Shown here: in pieces, positions 13,347-14,097 of the stretch
How positions within the stretch are numbered: the first letter of the stretch is position 1
Layout of the letters: each line of letters starts with the position of its first letter
From: JAABRU01 sp050180235
GTDB lineage: Bacteria; Desulfobacterota; Desulfobacteria; Desulfobacterales; Desulfococcaceae
NCBI GenBank assembly: GCA_050180235.1
Contig: JBFXEJ010000136.1
Location: 1-14,097 of the forward strand
Direction of reading: 5' to 3'
DNA: 14,097 nucleotides
The notes under the pieces: generated by a model
The model's database searches: none
Told to the model about the DNA's origin: nothing
What the model saw: only the letters and a program-made list of their open reading frames with translations
Translations under genes and position numbers: made by a program

Positions 13347-14097
13347 ATGGCTCAAAAGAAACGGATACTCAGCGGTATGCGTCCCACAGGCCCCCTTCAT
13401 CTGGGAAATCTGCACGGTGCGCTGGCCAACTGGATCGAAATGCAGGATCAGTATGAATGCTTTTATTTTATCGCAGACTGGCACGCGCTGACCAGCAGTT
13501 ATGAACATACGGAAAAAATAACAAATTATGTAAAAGAAATGATTGTTGACTGGCTGAGCGCGGGGCTGAGTCCGGAGAAAAGCACCCTGTTTGTCCAGTC
13601 CCATATCAAGGAACATGCGGAACTGTTTCTGCTTTTGTCCATGATTACGCCGGTTCCCTGGCTGGAGCGCAATCCCACATACAAAGATCAGATTGTGCAG
13701 ATGGAAAGCAAAGACCTTTCCACCTTCGGTTTTCTGGGCTATCCGGTACTGCAGGCCGCAGATATTATCATCTACAAGGCCCATTGCGTGCCGGTGGGCG
13801 TTGATCAGATCCCCCATGTGGAAATCACGCGGGAAATCGCGCGGCGTTTCAATTATCTGTATGGAAAAGTTTTTCCGGAGCCGGAAGTTCTTCTGACCAA
13901 AGATTCCAAAATTCTGGGATGGGATCGCCGCAAGATGAGCAAAAGCTATGAAAACGCCATTTTTCTTTCAGATACAACGGAAGCCATTTCTGCCAAAGTT
14001 TCCCAGATTATCACAGACCCGGATCGCAATCTCAAAAGTGATCCCGGAAATCCGGACATCTGCAAATTGTTTTATTTTAATAAACTCTATTCTGATA
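13347..14097 (+). CDS. trpS: Tryptophan-tRNA ligase, 3' end outside the window
   Basis: TrpRS charges tRNA-Trp. The visible 250 residues are the N-terminal three quarters of the usual 330-350 aa. Visible: the class I signature in PTGPLHLGNLHG (13-24, HLGN standing for HIGH); the tryptophan-pocket region FIADWHALT (about 40-48) and TPVPWLERNPTYKDQ; GYPVLQAADIIIYKAHCVPVGVDQIPHVE (about 130-158), which contacts substrates; and KMSKS at 196-200. All catalytic motifs are intact. The start is the ATG with AGGAG (13331-13335) 11 bases upstream. The gene is preceded by the palindrome array; no T-box-like leader or recognisable Trp codon-rich leader peptide was seen. Confidence 0.96.
   Translation, partial: MAQKKRILSGMRPTGPLHLGNLHGALANWIEMQDQYECFYFIADWHALTSSYEHTEKITNYVKEMIVDWLSAGLSPEKSTLFVQSHIKEHAELFLLLSMITPVPWLERNPTYKDQIVQMESKDLSTFGFLGYPVLQAADIIIYKAHCVPVGVDQIPHVEITREIARRFNYLYGKVFPEPEVLLTKDSKILGWDRRKMSKSYENAIFLSDTTEAISAKVSQIITDPDRNLKSDPGNPDICKLFYFNKLYSD

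Noticed and set aside
12808..13491. Long ORFs (127-227 aa) across the palindrome array, on both strands
   Set aside because: They translate the repeat units (HREHREFF, RTQRVF, SVFSVGN strings) and run into trpS in the wrong frame; open frames in several phases are expected from the repeat composition.

Overview
This window looks like a chromosomal stretch from a mesophilic Gram-negative bacterium with moderate GC, most likely a Desulfobacterota member (Desulfonema / Desulfobacteraceae-like). That placement is an inference from three things: the outer-membrane-type AsmA/YdbH protein, the mix of housekeeping genes, and the abundance of 'CCCACAGAGAACACAGAG'-type and 'GGATTA..TAATCC'-type intergenic palindromes that recur in such genomes. 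No rRNA, tRNA, CRISPR array, transposase or integrase gene is visible.

Layout. The left part (200-5921) is all on the minus strand. It holds a large YdbH/AsmA-like intermembrane protein (2911 to 200), a 102-aa single-span membrane protein of unknown function (3423 to 3115), serA for phosphoglycerate dehydrogenase (5125 to 3536), and a Uma2-family putative nuclease (5921 to 5340) with a good sigma70-like promoter. A divergent gap leads into plus-strand genes: HMG-CoA lyase (6028-6918); a 579-bp gene-free gap full of dispersed palindromes; a solitary phage prohead-protease-like protein with a C-terminal membrane anchor (7498-8241); an MFS transporter fused to a PlsC acyltransferase (8370-10265); and a secreted or periplasmic rhodanese with a Pro-rich repeat linker (10338-11189). 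A stand-alone lysine-ketoglutarate-reductase-like (LOR/SDH N-half) gene lies convergently on the minus strand (12578 to 11271). A 762-bp gap then carries a hairpin and a 3.5-unit tandem array of large palindromes, followed by trpS (13347 to the window end, truncated).

How the genes relate. They do not form one obvious pathway. serA (serine), HMG-CoA lyase (leucine or HMG-CoA breakdown), the LKR-like gene (lysine-related) and trpS are metabolic or translational housekeeping genes. YdbH-like and MFS-PlsC both point to envelope lipid handling but lie about 5.5 kb apart on opposite strands.

The most unusual items are the orphan membrane-anchored prohead-protease fold outside any phage context, and the several families of intergenic palindromes. 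One family has essentially identical 22-bp arms at two loci about 4.6 kb apart and is tandemly amplified directly upstream of trpS. I did not find a convincing new multi-gene system.
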